The position numbers and the translations under genes are program-made. A DNA stretch of 61,472 nt from Nemertoderma westbladi (taxonomy: Eukaryota; Xenacoelomorpha; Nemertodermatida; Nemertodermatidae): the NCBI GenBank assembly GCA_032718475.1, contig JAUCBJ010002569.1:1-61472 (forward strand). Direction: 5' to 3'. The notes beneath the pieces were generated by a model. It made no database searches, was not told where the DNA came from, and worked only from the letters and a program-made list of their open reading frames with translations. Shown here piece after piece: positions 1 to 14,716 of the stretch (position 1 is the stretch's first letter; every line of letters starts with the position of its first letter).

Positions 1-2121
1 TATAAAGCGGATTCAATCCCACTAAAAGATAAATATTCCGCCTTTTATGATGACTTTAGTAAGATATGCAACAACAATTTAACGACTAAGGTCATATCTC
101 ATAAAAAAATTCCTCGAAAACCTTGGTTGTCGCATAACCTCATTCAGTCATCAATAAATAAAAATAAACTTTATCGAAAATATCTACTGCACCCAACAAA
201 TAGTAACTTCAAAAAATACAAAGATTATAGGAATACGTTTGTAAGCGCTATTCGTACTGCACAAAAAAATTATTATCACCAACAATTTCAAAACCACGGT
301 CAAAATATGAAAAAAACCTGGTCTACAATAAATTCTGTACTGCACAGAGCTGATAGAGCAAGCTGCCCCAAGAAAATTATTATTAAGGTAGATGGCCAAG
401 CAGATATAGAAGTGAAGGAACTGGATCAGATTGCTGAAGAGTTCAATAAACACTTTTCATCTATTGGCCCAAAACTAACAACTCAAATACAACCTGCTAG
501 CAATTCTCGTCCACTACGTTATATCAAAAACTTAAGCGCTAAGTCGTTTGTTTTACTAGAGACTTCTCCTGTTGAGGTTGAATATAATCTGCTTCACCTA
601 ACTGATTCCTTGGCGACTAATGATAAGGGGGTTCCAATAAAATTAATAAAAATTGCAGCAAATCCAATCTCAATCCATTTAAGTTACCTTATAAACATAT
701 CCATAACAAAAGGCTTTTTTCCGGACCAATTAAAACACGCGAAAGTTATTCCAGTATTCAAAAATGAAGATCCATTCAATGTTAATAATTATCGTCCAAT
801 CTCGCTTCTACCTATTTTTAGTAAAATTTATGAACGTATAATCAATGATCAGTTATTATCATACTTTGAGCAGCTTTCGTTATTAACTCCGAACCAATAC
901 GGATTTAGGAAAAAATCAACTACAACCCTGGGTATATTAAGTATAGTGGAGAAACTACGCTCAGCATTAGACTCCGGAGACACTGCATGTGTAGTTTACC
1001 TAGACCTCCAGAAGGCCTTTGATACGTTAGACCATCCAATTCTCTTAAAAAAGCTAGAGGCTTACGGCGTCCGTGGCACTCCATTTAATTTAATTAAAGA
1101 TTATTTAGCTAATCGAACTCAAGTAGTTTCGATTAATAATATTCTTTCATCATCTCAACCACTAGTTTGTGGGGTGCCCCAGGGGTCGATTCTGGGTCCT
1201 CTACTTTTTCTAATTTTTATTAATGATCTTCCTAATGTATCTGATTTATTAACGACTATGTTTGCTGATGACACAAGTCTCCTCCACGTAGGTAATGAAC
1301 CTTTAGCTGTGATCAATAGTGTAAACATCGAGTTCGATAAAATTGTAGATTGGCTCCATGATAATAAATTATCCCCAAATGTAAAAAAAACTGAATATTC
1401 TATATTTACTAATAAACGAGTTGACCTTAATTCCCTCCCTAAAGTGAAGCTAAAATGTGCGAGTTTGCTGAGATCTAATATTTCAAAATACTTAGGAATA
1501 AAAATAGATAGCAAATTATCTTGGAAATCCCACGTAACCTTTATACTAAAAAAAATTAGTAAAACATGTGGTATTTTTTATAAATTACGCCACATATTCC
1601 CCCTCCATATTCTTAGAACTTTATACTTCTCTTTAATTCACCCATATATCCAATACGGAATTACAGTTTGGGGAAGTACATATGAATCCGTAATAAAACC
1701 GCTCCGTACTAAAATTAATAAAATATTACGCACTATCACTTTTAGCGCACCAGATCCAACATCGTTTCGTCAAGCGTCCTCACTCCCCATTTACCAGTCA
1801 CTTGATATTTTACCTGTTGACCAATTATATAAACATGAAGTAATCAAATTTATGTACGACATACATCATAAAAAGTGTTTCAATTCTCCGGAAATATATA
1901 ATTTATTTACTAAAACATCTAAAGTCCACCATTATGGCACACGTTCAGTTACCAGCGATTCATTTTATGTACCTCCAATCAAACTAGTAGTAGCCATGCA
2001 ATCAATACGTTACCAGGGACCTATACTCTGGAACTCAATAGGAACCGATTATCGAAATTCTAAAACAAAAAGGTCTTTTTCGTTAAAAGTAAAACGTAAA
2101 TTACTTAATAATAATACTTAA
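1..2121 (+). CDS. Non-LTR retrotransposon ORF2, C-terminal part with reverse transcriptase (5' end outside window)
   Basis: The frame is open from base 1 to a TAA at 2119-2121, so the start lies left of the window and no in-window ATG should be taken as the start. The protein has the usual reverse transcriptase blocks in order: NNYRPISLLP and a YGFRKKST block near 780-930, the first catalytic Asp in YLDLQKAFD (about 1000-1026), GVPQGSILGPLLF (about 1170-1206), and the catalytic FADD at 1261-1272. A C-terminal tail with SIRYQGPILWN follows. No RNase H domain is visible. This is the pattern of Jockey/CR1/L2/Rex-type LINEs, whose enzyme nicks the target and primes cDNA on the 3' end of its own RNA. 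The exact clade is not resolved. No frameshift or internal stop is present in the visible part, so the copy may be young. The first 30 or so codons align by eye with the end of the minus-strand ORF2 at 12870, so the two are related but separate copies. Confidence 0.9.
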   Translation, partial: YKADSIPLKDKYSAFYDDFSKICNNNLTTKVISHKKIPRKPWLSHNLIQSSINKNKLYRKYLLHPTNSNFKKYKDYRNTFVSAIRTAQKNYYHQQFQNHGQNMKKTWSTINSVLHRADRASCPKKIIIKVDGQADIEVKELDQIAEEFNKHFSSIGPKLTTQIQPASNSRPLRYIKNLSAKSFVLLETSPVEVEYNLLHLTDSLATNDKGVPIKLIKIAANPISIHLSYLINISITKGFFPDQLKHAKVIPVFKNEDPFNVNNYRPISLLPIFSKIYERIINDQLLSYFEQLSLLTPNQYGFRKKSTTTLGILSIVEKLRSALDSGDTACVVYLDLQKAFDTLDHPILLKKLEAYGVRGTPFNLIKDYLANRTQVVSINNILSSSQPLVCGVPQGSILGPLLFLIFINDLPNVSDLLTTMFADDTSLLHVGNEPLAVINSVNIEFDKIVDWLHDNKLSPNVKKTEYSIFTNKRVDLNSLPKVKLKCASLLRSNISKYLGIKIDSKLSWKSHVTFILKKISKTCGIFYKLRHIFPLHILRTLYFSLIHPYIQYGITVWGSTYESVIKPLRTKINKILRTITFSAPDPTSFRQASSLPIYQSLDILPVDQLYKHEVIKFMYDIHHKKCFNSPEIYNLFTKTSKVHHYGTRSVTSDSFYVPPIKLVVAMQSIRYQGPILWNSIGTDYRNSKTKRSFSLKVKRKLLNNNT

Positions 2122-2497
2122 ATGATATATTTATTAGTAATTATTAACACAATGGTCTGTCTGGTGCTTTCTACTAAATTTAATTTGTCTAATTTATTCC
2201 ATTATTGTTTTAGATTCATTGGCATCAATTATATATGTGTTGTGTTGATATGTTGCAGCTACGACTGAGTATACTAACAATTAATACCATTGTATAATAA
2301 TGAAGTAATGACATGTAAATGACAAGACTAATCAGCCCCAACCCCCCCCCCCCCCCCCCCCCCTCCCCACCAAACCCCCCCCCCCCTAGGCTCCAACATT
2401 TACTAGCGTTGCTACTCGTTGGTGCCTCCCAGTTATATATCTATTGTGATTAGTGCAATTTAAATATTCTTTATTATTGGGAAATACATATATTTGA
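2122..2497 (+). other. 3' UTR of the LINE, with poly-C tracts
   Basis: The segment between the reverse transcriptase stop codon and the satellite has no ORF. It is AT-rich apart from two long C runs, 22 C at 2342-2363 and 12 C at 2375-2386. There is no poly(A) tail before the satellite. Elements of the CR1/L2 group usually end in short tandem repeats instead of poly(A), so the element may grade directly into the 18-bp array. That link is inference. Confidence 0.5.
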
Positions 2498-5400
2498 TAT
2501 AACATTACTCTATGTTATAACATTACTATATGTTATAACATTACTCTATGTTGTAACATTACTCTATGTTGTAACATTACTCTGTTATAACATTACTCTA
2601 TGTTATAACATTACTCTATGTTATAACATTACTCTATGTTATAACATTACTATATGTTATAACATTACTCTATGTTGTAACATTACTCTATGTTGTAACA
2701 TTACTCTGTTATAACATTACTCTATGTTATAACATTACTCTATGTTATAACATTACTATATGTTATAACATTACTCTATGTTATAACATTACTCTATGTT
2801 ATAACATTACTATATGTTATAACATTACTCTATGTTGTAACATTACTCTATGTTGTAACATTACTCTGTTATAACATTACTCTATGTTGTAACATTACTC
2901 TATGTTGTAACATTACTCTGTTATAACATTACTCTATGTTATAACATTACTATATGTTATAACATTACTCTATGTTATAACATTACTCTATGTTATAACA
3001 TTACTCTATGTTGTAACATTACTCTATGTTGTAACATTACTCTGTTATAACATTACTCTATGTTATAACATTACTATATGTTATAACATTACTCTATGTT
3101 ATAACATTACTCTATGTTATAACATTACTATATGTTATAACATTACTCTATGTTATAACATTACTCTATGTTATAACATTACTCTATGTTGTAACATTAC
3201 TCTATGTTGTAACATTACTCTGTTATAACATTACTCTATGTTATAACATTACTATATGTTATAACATTACTCTATGTTATAACATTACTCTATGTTATAA
3301 CATTACTATATGTTATAACATTACTCTATGTTATAACATTACTCTATGTTATAACATTACTATATGTTATAACATTACTCTATGTTATAACATTACTATA
3401 TGTTATAACATTACTATATGTTATAACATTACTCTATGTTATAACATTACTCTATGTTGTAACATTACTCTATGTTGTAACATTACTCTGTTATAACATT
3501 ACTCTATGTTATAACATCACTATATGTTATAACATTACTCTATGTTATAACATTACTCTATGTTATAACATTACTATATGTTATAACATTACTCTATGTT
3601 ATAACATTACTCTATGTTATAACATTACTCTATGTTGTAACATTACTCTATGTTGTAACATTACTCTGTTATAACATTACTCTATGTTATAACATTACTA
3701 TATGTTATAACATTACTCTATGTTATAACATTACTATATGTTATAACATTACTCTATGTTATAACATTACTCTATGTTATAACATTACTATATGTTATAA
3801 CATTACTCTATGTTGTAACATTACTCTATGTTGTAACATTACTCTGTTATAACATTACTCTATGTTGTAACATTACTCTATGTTATAACATTACTCTATG
3901 TTATAACATTACTCTATGTTATAACATTACTATATGTTATAACATTACTCTATGTTATAACATTACTCTATGTTATAACATTACTCTATGTTATAACATT
4001 ACTCTATGTTATAACATTACTCTATGTTATTACTCTATGTTATAACATTACTCAATGTTATAACATTACTCATGTTATAACATTACTCTAGTTATAACAT
4101 TACTCTATGTTATAACATTACTCTATGTTATAACATTACTCTATGTTATAACATTACTCTATGTTATAACATTACTCTATGTTATAACATTACTCTATGT
4201 TATAACATTACTCTATGTTATAACATTACTCTATGTTATAACATTACTCTATGTTATAACATTACTCTATGTTATAACATTACTCTATGTTATAACATTA
4301 CTCTATGTTATAACATTACTCTATGTTATTACTCTATGTTATAACATTACTCAATGTTATAACATTACTCAATGTTATAACATTACTCTATGTTATAACA
4401 TTACTCTATGTTATAACATTACTCTATGTTATAACATTACTCTATGTTATAACATTACTCTATGTTATAACATTACTCTATGTTATTACTCTATGTTATA
4501 ACATTACTCAATGTTATAACATTACTCAATGTTATAACATTACTCTATGTTATAACATTACTCTATGTTATAACATTACTCTATGTTGTAACATTACTCT
4601 ATGTTATAACATTACTCTATGTTATAACATTACTCTATGTTATAACATTACTCTATGTTATAACATTACTATATGTTATAACATTACTCTATGTTATAAC
4701 ATTACTCTATGTTATAACATTACTCTATGTTATAACATTACTCTATGTTATAACATTACTCTATGTTATTACTCTATGTTATAACATTACTCAATGTTAT
4801 AACATTACTCAATGTTATAACATTACTCTATGTTATAACATTACTCTATGTTATAACATTACTCTATGTTATAACATTACTCTATGTTATAACATTACTC
4901 TATGTTATAACATTACTCTATGTTATAACATTACTCTATGTTATAACATTACTCTATGTTATAACATTACTATATGTTATAACATTACTCTATGTTATAA
5001 CATTACTCTATGTTATAACATTACTCTATGTTATAACATTACTCTATGTTATAACATTACTCTATGTTATTACTCTATGTTATAACATTACTCAATGTTA
5101 TAACATTACTCAATGTTATAACATTACTCTATGTTATAACATTACTCTATGTTATAACATTACTCTATGTTATAACATTACTCTATGTTATAACATTACT
5201 CTATGTTATAACATTACTCTATGTTGTAACATTACTCTATGTTATAACATTACTCTATGTTATAACATTACTCTATGTTATAACATTACTCTATGTTATA
5301 ACATTACTATATGTTATAACATTACTCTATGTTATAACATTACTCTATGTTATAACATTACTCTATGTTATAACATTACTCTATGTTATAACATTACTCT

Positions 5401-8400
5401 ATGTTATTACTCTATGTTATAACATTACTCAATGTTATAACATTACTCAATGTTATAACATTACTCTATGTTATAACATTACTCTATGTTATAACATTAC
5501 TCTATGTTATAACATTACTCTATGTTATAACATTACTCTATGTTATAACATTACTCTATGTTATAACATTACTCTATGTTATAACATTACTCTATGTTAT
5601 AACATTACTATATGTTATAACATTACTATATGTTATAACATTACTCTATGTTGTAACATTACTCTATGTTATAACATTACTCTATGTTATAACATTACTC
5701 TATGTTATAACATTACTCTATGTTATAACATTACTATATGTTATAACATTACTCTATGTTATAACATTACTCTATGTTATAACATTACTCTATGTTATAA
5801 CATTACTCTATGTTATAACATTACTCTATGTTATTACTCTATGTTATAACATTACTCAATGTTATAACATTACTCAATGTTATAACATTACTCTATGTTA
5901 TAACATTACTCTATGTTATAACATTACTCTATGTTATAACATTACTCTATGTTATAACATTACTCTATGTTATAACATTACTCTATGTTATAACATTACT
6001 CTATGTTATAACATTACTCTATGTTATAACATTACTCTATGTTATACTGTAACATTACTCTATGTTACAACATTACTCTATGTTATAACATTACTCTATG
6101 TTATACTGTAACATTACTCTATGTTACAACATTACTCTATGTTACAACATTACTCTATGTTATAACATTACTCTATGTTATAACATTACTCTATGTTATA
6201 ACATTACTCTATGTTATAACATTACTCTATGTTATAACATTACTCTATGTTATAACATTACTCTATGTTGTAACATTTTTTCTATGTTATAACATTACTC
6301 TATGTTATACTGTAACATTACTCTATGTTATAACATTACTCTATGTTATAACATTACTCTATGTTGTAACATTACTATATGTTATAACATTACTCTATGT
6401 TATAACATTACTCTATGTTATAACATTACTCTATGTTATACTGTAACATTACTCTATGTTACAACATTACTCTATGTTATAACATTACTCTATGTTATAC
6501 TGTAACATTACTCTATGTTACAACATTACTCTATGTTACAACATTACTCTATGTTATAACATTACTCTATGTTATAACATTACTCTATGTTATAACATTA
6601 CTCTATGTTATAACATTACTCTATGTTATAACATTACTCTATGTTATAACATTACTCTATGTTATAACATTACTCTATGTTATAACATTACTCTATGTTA
6701 TAACATTACTCTATGTTATAACATTACTCTATGTTATAACATTACTCTATGTTATAACATTACTCTATGTTATAACATTACTCTATGTTATAACATTACT
6801 CTATGTTATACTGTAACATTACTCTATGTTTACTGTAACATTACTCTATGTTATAACATTACTCTATGTTATACTGTAACATTACTCTATGTTATAACAT
6901 TACTCTATGTTATACTGTAACATTACTCTATGTTATAACATTACTCTATGTTATAACATTACTCTATGTTTACTGTAACATTACTCTATGTTGTAACATT
7001 ACTCTATGTTATACTGTAACATTACTCTATGTTATAACATTACTCTATGTTATAACATTACTCTATGTTATAACATTACTCTATGTTAGTAACATTACTC
7101 TATGTTATACTGTAACATTACTCTATGTTATACTGTAACATTACTCTATGTTATAACATTACTCTATGTTATAACATTACTCTATGTTATAACATTACTC
7201 TATGTTGTAACATTACTCTATGTTATACTGTAACATTACTCTATGTTACAACATTACTCTATGTTACAACATTACTCTATGTTATAACATTACTCTATGT
7301 TGTAACATTACTCTATGTTATAACATTACTCTATGTTATAACATTACTCTATGTTATAACATTACTCTATGTTATAACATTACTCTATGTTATACTGTAA
7401 CATTACTCTATGTTGTAACATTACTCTATGTTATACTGTAACATTACTCTATGTTATAACATTACTCTATGTTATAACATTACTCTATGTTATAACATTA
7501 CTCTATGTTGTAACATTACTCTATGTTATACTGTAACATTACTCTATGTTACAACATTACTCTATGTTACAACATTACTCTATGTTATAACATTACTCTA
7601 TGTTGTAACATTACTCTATGTTATAACATTACTCTATGTTATAACATTACTCTATGTTATAACATTACTCTATGTTATAACATTACTCTATGTTATAACA
7701 TTACTCTATGTTATAACATTACTCTATGTTATAACATTACTCTATGTTATACTGTAACATTACTCTATGTTGTAACATTACTCTATGTTATACTGTAACA
7801 TTACTCTATGTTATAACATTACTCTATGTTATAACATTACTCTATGTTATAACATTACTCTATGTTATAACATTACTCTATGTTATACTGTAACATTACT
7901 CTATGTTGTAACATTACTCTATGTTATACTGTAACATTACTCTATGTTATAACATTACTCTATGTTATAACATTACTCTATGTTATAACATTACTCTATG
8001 TTGTAACATTACTCTATGTTATACTGTAACATTACTCTATGTTACAACATTACTCTATGTTACAACATTACTCTATGTTATAACATTACTCTATGTTATA
8101 ACATTACTCTATGTTATAACATTACTCTATGTTATAACATTACTCTATGTTATAACATTACTCTATGTTATAACATTACTCTATGTTATAACATTACTCT
8201 ATGTTATAACATTACTCTATGTTATACTGTAACATTACTCTATGTTGTAACATTACTCTATGTTATACTGTAACATTACTCTATGTTATAACATTACTCT
8301 ATGTTATAACATTACTCTATGTTATAACATTACTCTATGTTATAACATTACTCTATGTTATAACATTACTCTATGTTATAACATTACTCTATGTTATAAC

Positions 8401-11400
8401 ATTACTCTATGTTATAACATTACTCTATGTTATAACATTACTCTATGTTATAACATTACTCTATGTTATAACATTACTCTATGTTATAACATTACTCTAT
8501 GTTATACTGTAACATTACTCTATGTTACAACATTACTCTATGTTATAACATTACTCTATGTTATACTGTAACATTACTCTATGTTACAACATTACTCTAT
8601 GTTACAACATTACTCTATGTTATAACATTACTCTATGTTATAACATTACTCTATGTTATAACATTACTCTATGTTATAACATTACTCTATGTTATAACAT
8701 TACTCTATGTTATAACATTACTCTATGTTGTAACATTTTTTCTATGTTATAACATTACTCTATGTTATACTGTAACATTACTCTATGTTATAACATTACT
8801 CTATGTTATAACATTACTCTATGTTGTAACATTACTATATGTTATAACATTACTCTATGTTATAACATTACTCTATGTTATAACATTACTCTATGTTATA
8901 ACATTACTCTATGTTATACTGTAACATTACTCTATGTTACAACATTACTCTATGTTACAACATTACTCTATGTTATAACATTACTCTATGTTATAACATT
9001 ACTCTATGTTATAACATTACTCTATGTTATAACATTACTCTATGTTATAACATTACTCTATGTTATAACATTACTCTATGTTATAACATTACTCTATGTT
9101 ATAACATTACTCTATGTTGTAACATTTTTCTATGTTATAACATTACTCTATGTTATACTGTAACATTACTCTATGTTATAACATTACTCTATGTTATAAC
9201 ATTACTCTATGTTGTAACATTACTCTATGTTATAACATTACTCTATGTTATAACATTACTCTATGTTATAACATTACTCTATGTTATAACATTACTATAT
9301 GTTATAACATTACTATATGTTATAACATTACTCTATGTTATAACATTACTCTATGTTATAACATTACTCTATGTTATAACATTACTCTATGTTATACTGT
9401 AACATTACTCTATGTTACAACATTACTCTATGTTACAACATTACTCTATGTTATAACATTACTCTATGTTATAACATTACTCTATGTTATAACATTACTC
9501 TATGTTATAACATTACTCTATGTTATAACATTACTCTATGTTATAACATTACTCTATGTTACAACATTACTCTATGTTATAACATTACTCTATGTTATAA
9601 CATTACTATATGTTATAACATTACTCTATGTTATAACATTACTCTATGTTATACTGTAACATTACTCTATGTTATAACATTACTCTATGTTATAACATTA
9701 CTCTATGTTGTAACATTACTATATGTTATAACATTACTCTATGTTATAACATTACTCTATGTTATAACATTACTCTATGTTATACTGTAACATTACTCTA
9801 TGTTACAACATTACTCTATGTTATAACATTACTCTATGTTATACTGTAACATTACTCTATGTTACAACATTACTCTATGTTACAACATTACTCTATGTTA
9901 TAACATTACTCTATGTTATAACATTACTCTATGTTATAACATTACTCTATGTTATAACATTACTCTATGTTATAACATTACTCTATGTTATAACATTACT
10001 CTATGTTATAACATTACTCTATGTTATAACATTACTCTATGTTATAACATTACTCTATGTTATAACATTACTCTATGTTATAACATTACTCTATGTTATA
10101 ACATTACTCTATGTTATAACATTACTCTATGTTATAACATTACTCTATGTTGTAACATTTTTTCTATGTTATAACATTACTCTATGTTATACTGTAACAT
10201 TACTCTATGTTATACTGTAACATTACTCTATGTTATAACATTACTCTATGTTATACTGTAACATTACTCTATGTTATAACATTACTCTATGTTATACTGT
10301 AACATTACTCTATGTTATAACATTACTCTATGTTATAACATTACTCTATGTTATACTGTAACATTACTCTATGTTGTAACATTACTCTATGTTATACTGT
10401 AACATTACTCTATGTTATAACATTACTCTATGTTATAACATTACTCTATGTTATACTGTAACATTACTCTATGTTATACTGTAACATTACTCTATGTTAT
10501 AACATTACTCTATGTTATAACATTACTCTATGTTATAACATTACTCTATGTTGTAACATTACTCTATGTTATACTGTAACATTACTCTATGTTACAACAT
10601 TACTCTATGTTACAACATTACTCTATGTTATAACATTACTCTATGTTGTAACATTACTCTATGTTATAACATTACTCTATGTTATAACATTACTCTATGT
10701 TATAACATTACTCTATGTTATAACATTACTCTATGTTATACTGTAACATTACTCTATGTTGTAACATTACTCTATGTTATACTGTAACATTACTCTATGT
10801 TATAACATTACTCTATGTTATAACATTACTCTATGTTACAACATTACTCTATGTTATAACATTACTCTATGTTGTAACATTACTCTATGTTATAACATTA
10901 CTCTATGTTATAACATTACTCTATGTTATAACATTACTCTATGTTATAACATTACTCTATGTTATACTGTAACATTACTCTATGTTGTAACATTACTCTA
11001 TGTTATACTGTAACATTACTCTATGTTATAACATTACTCTATGTTATAACATTACTCTATGTTATAACATTACTCTATGTTGTAACATTACTCTATGTTA
11101 TACTGTAACATTACTCTATGTTACAACATTACTCTATGTTACAACATTACTCTATGTTATAACATTACTCTATGTTGTAACATTACTCTATGTTATAACA
11201 TTACTCTATGTTATAACATTACTCTATGTTATAACATTACTCTATGTTATAACATTACTCTATGTTATAACATTACTCTATGTTATAACATTACTCTATG
11301 TTATAACATTACTCTATGTTATACTGTAACATTACTCTATGTTGTAACATTACTCTATGTTATACTGTAACATTACTCTATGTTATAACATTACTCTATG

Positions 11401-12869
11401 TTATAACATTACTCTATGTTATAACATTACTCTATGTTATAACATTACTCTATGTTATACTGTAACATTACTCTATGTTGTAACATTACTCTATGTTATA
11501 CTGTAACATTACTCTATGTTATAACATTACTCTATGTTATAACATTACTCTATGTTATAACATTACTCTATGTTGTAACATTACTCTATGTTATACTGTA
11601 ACATTACTCTATGTTACAACATTACTCTATGTTACAACATTACTCTATGTTATAACATTACTCTATGTTATAACATTACTCTATGTTATAACATTACTCT
11701 ATGTTATAACATTACTCTATGTTATAACATTACTCTATGTTATAACATTACTCTATGTTATAACATTACTCTATGTTATAACATTACTCTATGTTATACT
11801 GTAACATTACTCTATGTTGTAACATTACTCTATGTTATACTGTAACATTACTCTATGTTATAACATTACTCTATGTTATAACATTACTCTATGTTATAAC
11901 ATTACTCTATGTTATAACATTACTCTATGTTATAACATTACTCTATGTTATAACATTACTCTATGTTATAACATTACTCTATGTTATAACATTACTCTAT
12001 GTTATAACATTACTCTATGTTATAACATTACTCTATGTTATAACATTACTCTATGTTATAACATTACTCTATGTTATAACATTACTCTATGTTATACTGT
12101 AACATTACTCTATGTTACAACATTACTCTATGTTATAACATTACTCTATGTTATACTGTAACATTACTCTATGTTACAACATTACTCTATGTTACAACAT
12201 TACTCTATGTTATAACATTACTCTATGTTATAACATTACTCTATGTTATAACATTACTCTATGTTATAACATTACTCTATGTTATAACATTACTCTATGT
12301 TATAACATTACTCTATGTTGTAACATTTTTTCTATGTTATAACATTACTCTATGTTATACTGTAACATTACTCTATGTTATAACATTACTCTATGTTATA
12401 ACATTACTCTATGTTGTAACATTACTATATGTTATAACATTACTCTATGTTATAACATTACTCTATGTTATAACATTACTCTATGTTATAACATTACTCT
12501 ATGTTATACTGTAACATTACTCTATGTTACAACATTACTCTATGTTACAACATTACTCTATGTTATAACATTACTCTATGTTATAACATTACTCTATGTT
12601 ATAACATTACTCTATGTTATAACATTACTCTATGTTATAACATTACTCTATGTTATAACATTACTCTATGTTATAACATTACTCTATGTTATAACATTAC
12701 TCTATGTTGTAACATTTTTTCTATGTTATAACATTACTCTATGTTATACTGTAACATTACTCTATGTTATAACATTACTCTATGTTATAACATTACTCTA
12801 TGTTGTAACATTACTCTATGTTATAACATTACTCTATGTTATAACATTACTCTATGTTATAACATTACT
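2498..12869. repeat. 18-bp satellite array, about 10.4 kb, with higher-order structure
   Basis: The basic unit is the 18-mer TATAACATTACTCTATGT, repeated roughly 575 times. Three zones are visible. In 2498 to about 4020, variants with TGTTGTAAC, TATATG and a 16-bp short unit recur in groups. In about 4020-6040, higher-order units are marked by GTTATTACTC followed by two CTCAATG units, starting near 4323, 4480, 4763, 5064, 5401 and 5828. In about 6040-12869, units are marked by TATACTGTAAC followed by TTACAAC variants, with a poly-T variant at about 6272, 8732, 9122, 10156, 12323 and 12711. Because 18 is a multiple of 3 and most variants lack stops, long spurious frames of (LLYVIT)n or (CYNITL)n appear. 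They are not genes. The array ends abruptly at 12869 against LINE sequence. Confidence 0.97.
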
Positions 12870-14150
12870 AGTTTTTGTTTTTAAATGTTTGTTGCAAACG
12901 GCTTCAAAATTTTCGTAGTATTGATCAAACTTTTTTTTGTTTGGAATGGTTGGATTTTTATAAGACCAAGTGTTGTGATTATTTAAATCACGGAGAAACA
13001 TTTGTTCATTAAAGTTTGTGTAGTCGAAGACTGTGTACCTGTTTTGGGGCGCAAAATAATTGGAAAAATTTTCGACGGTTACAAATGTAGACAGATGGTC
13101 TGTTGTGCCTATCTGAGACGAAAAAACTCCGGAATTAGTAATTCTATCGGTAACATTTGTAAAAATATGGTCCAATAGTGTTTTAGTTCCATTGGGTGAT
13201 ATACGAGTAGCAACTTTGATTAATTGGTCAAAACCGCATGAGCTAAATAGATCAATATACTTATTCTGTAATGGTTTATTTTTTAAAAGGTCCACATTAA
13301 AATCCCCTGTAATAATACAGCGCACTTTCGACTTGCCTAGCAAAGTTAGACTCATTTCGATTTTCATTTGAAAATCGTCAAGAGTGACGGTGTCAGGTCT
13401 ATAGATACAACTAACAACCATTGGCCATGATCCTGGAACATGTAACTGCAACCAAATATTTTCAATACCTGTTAACTTTAGGTCAACACGGTCCTGTACT
13501 TCAATTCCATCCTTTACAAAAATGGCTACACCACCGCGATGTTTGCAACCGATAGACCGATTATCAGTGAACGGTCCTTGGTATCCTTCTAATTTTAAAA
13601 AATCTAGGTTGTCGACATCACTTATGAAAGTTTCAGAAAATGTGAGAACATCAAAGTCCTTATTTAACATATCTAAGAAGTACGTGGTTTCTAATTGGTT
13701 TGTTATTAAACTTCTTATATTTAAATGAAAAACAGAGAATAATTTGGTTTTATTAAATTTAGAATTAAAACTGTCATGGTCGTAGTAACCGCCGGGTATA
13801 TTATAGTTGGCGCAATTTGTAACAGGATCAATCGAATCAAAAAGTGGGTTTGTAATGCTGGAGTCAATATCCACATCGGAATCGCAAATGGGTTCTGAAA
13901 ATATGTCTGAGTCATCATTGTCTATAAATGCAAATGGAAACATAGAATTATAACAATAAATACACGTTAATCCAAGGTTGTTCGGTGAGACCCGTACATT
14001 GTGTACTTCTGCAGAATTAAGAAACGTGCCGCAGGGTAAATGATATATTGATCTACAGACATCACAAAAAAATGACTCTTCGGACGGCTTTACTTTACAA
14101 AAACAGAAATTACAATCGGGCCCACATGTTGACGAATCGACACTTGACAT
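12870..14150 (-). pseudogene. LINE ORF2, N-terminal part: PHD-like finger and APE-type endonuclease, truncated by satellite
   Basis: The start chosen is the ATG at 14150 (MSSVDSSTCG). The frame extends 33 codons further upstream, but that stretch is hydrophobic and AT-rich and looks like leader. Residues 9-70 hold a Cys/His-rich PHD-like zinc finger (CNFCFCK, FFCDVC, YHLPCG, CIYC). From about residue 135 there is an exonuclease-endonuclease-phosphatase domain with LNIRSL, SETFI, RGGVAIFVKD, SCIYRP, ITGDFNVDLL, LLDHIFTN and TTDHLS, matching the metal-binding and catalytic motifs of LINE endonucleases. These nick target DNA before reverse transcription. The frame runs straight into the 18-bp satellite at 12869, so the whole reverse transcriptase half is missing and the copy cannot be autonomous. 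ORF1 lies 567 bases upstream on the same strand. Confidence 0.85.
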
Positions 14151-14478
14151 ATATTTCAATACAAAAAAATAAAATAAAAATAAAATACAAAAAAATAGGA
14201 AATATTTGGCATACAATGGGGAAAGATTCAATGAAGAAGTATAAAGCAAACAATAGTAATGTTAAGATTAGCTCCGGCACCGGCGGCTACTTAGGTTAAA
14301 CATTATTTGTACTTGTCCAACTGGCACCTATAACTCATTTTATATTGAAAATATATATTGGCAATATTATTAGGATAAGAAAATACCAGAAACATCAGAA
14401 TATTTTTGTATATCGAAGTAATTAATTATAATTCAATCGAAGTCTTATATTACAGCATTACTTAATATTTTAATCAAT

Positions 14479-14618
14479 AATGATACATTAATACTTAATT
14501 CAATAGCTTACATAATGATACATTAATACTTAATTCAATATCTTACATAATGATACATTAATACAATAGCTTACATAATGATACATTAATACTTAATTCA
14601 ATAGCTTACATAATGATA
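14479..14618. repeat. 35-bp minisatellite in the ORF1-ORF2 spacer
   Basis: There are four units of an AT-rich 35-mer beginning AATGATACATTAATACTT: 14479-14513, 14514-14548, a 28-bp deleted unit at 14549-14576, and 14577-14611, then the first bases of a fifth. It lies in the AT-rich spacer (14151-14716) between ORF1 and ORF2 of the minus-strand LINE. No other gene is visible in the spacer. Confidence 0.9.
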
Positions 14619-14716
14619 GTCTAACTTCCATTATAAATCTTAATTCATGTTGTTATATTAAAAGAGAAAAAGAAAATCATAGAACATATGAAACATTACG
14701 GTTCAGAGAGCTTAAA

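Noticed and set aside
4323-12918. Dozens of overlapping long frames encoding LLYVIT or CYNITL repeats
   Set aside because: They are a consequence of an 18-bp repeat with no stop in some frames. They occur in several frames at once and change with repeat variants, so they are not genes.
1-14150. Twin-priming (5' inversion) of one LINE insertion
   Set aside because: In twin priming the inverted 5' part lies upstream of the 3' part. Here the opposite-strand 5' half lies downstream, and the two overlap in sequence by about 30 codons, so they are separate copies.
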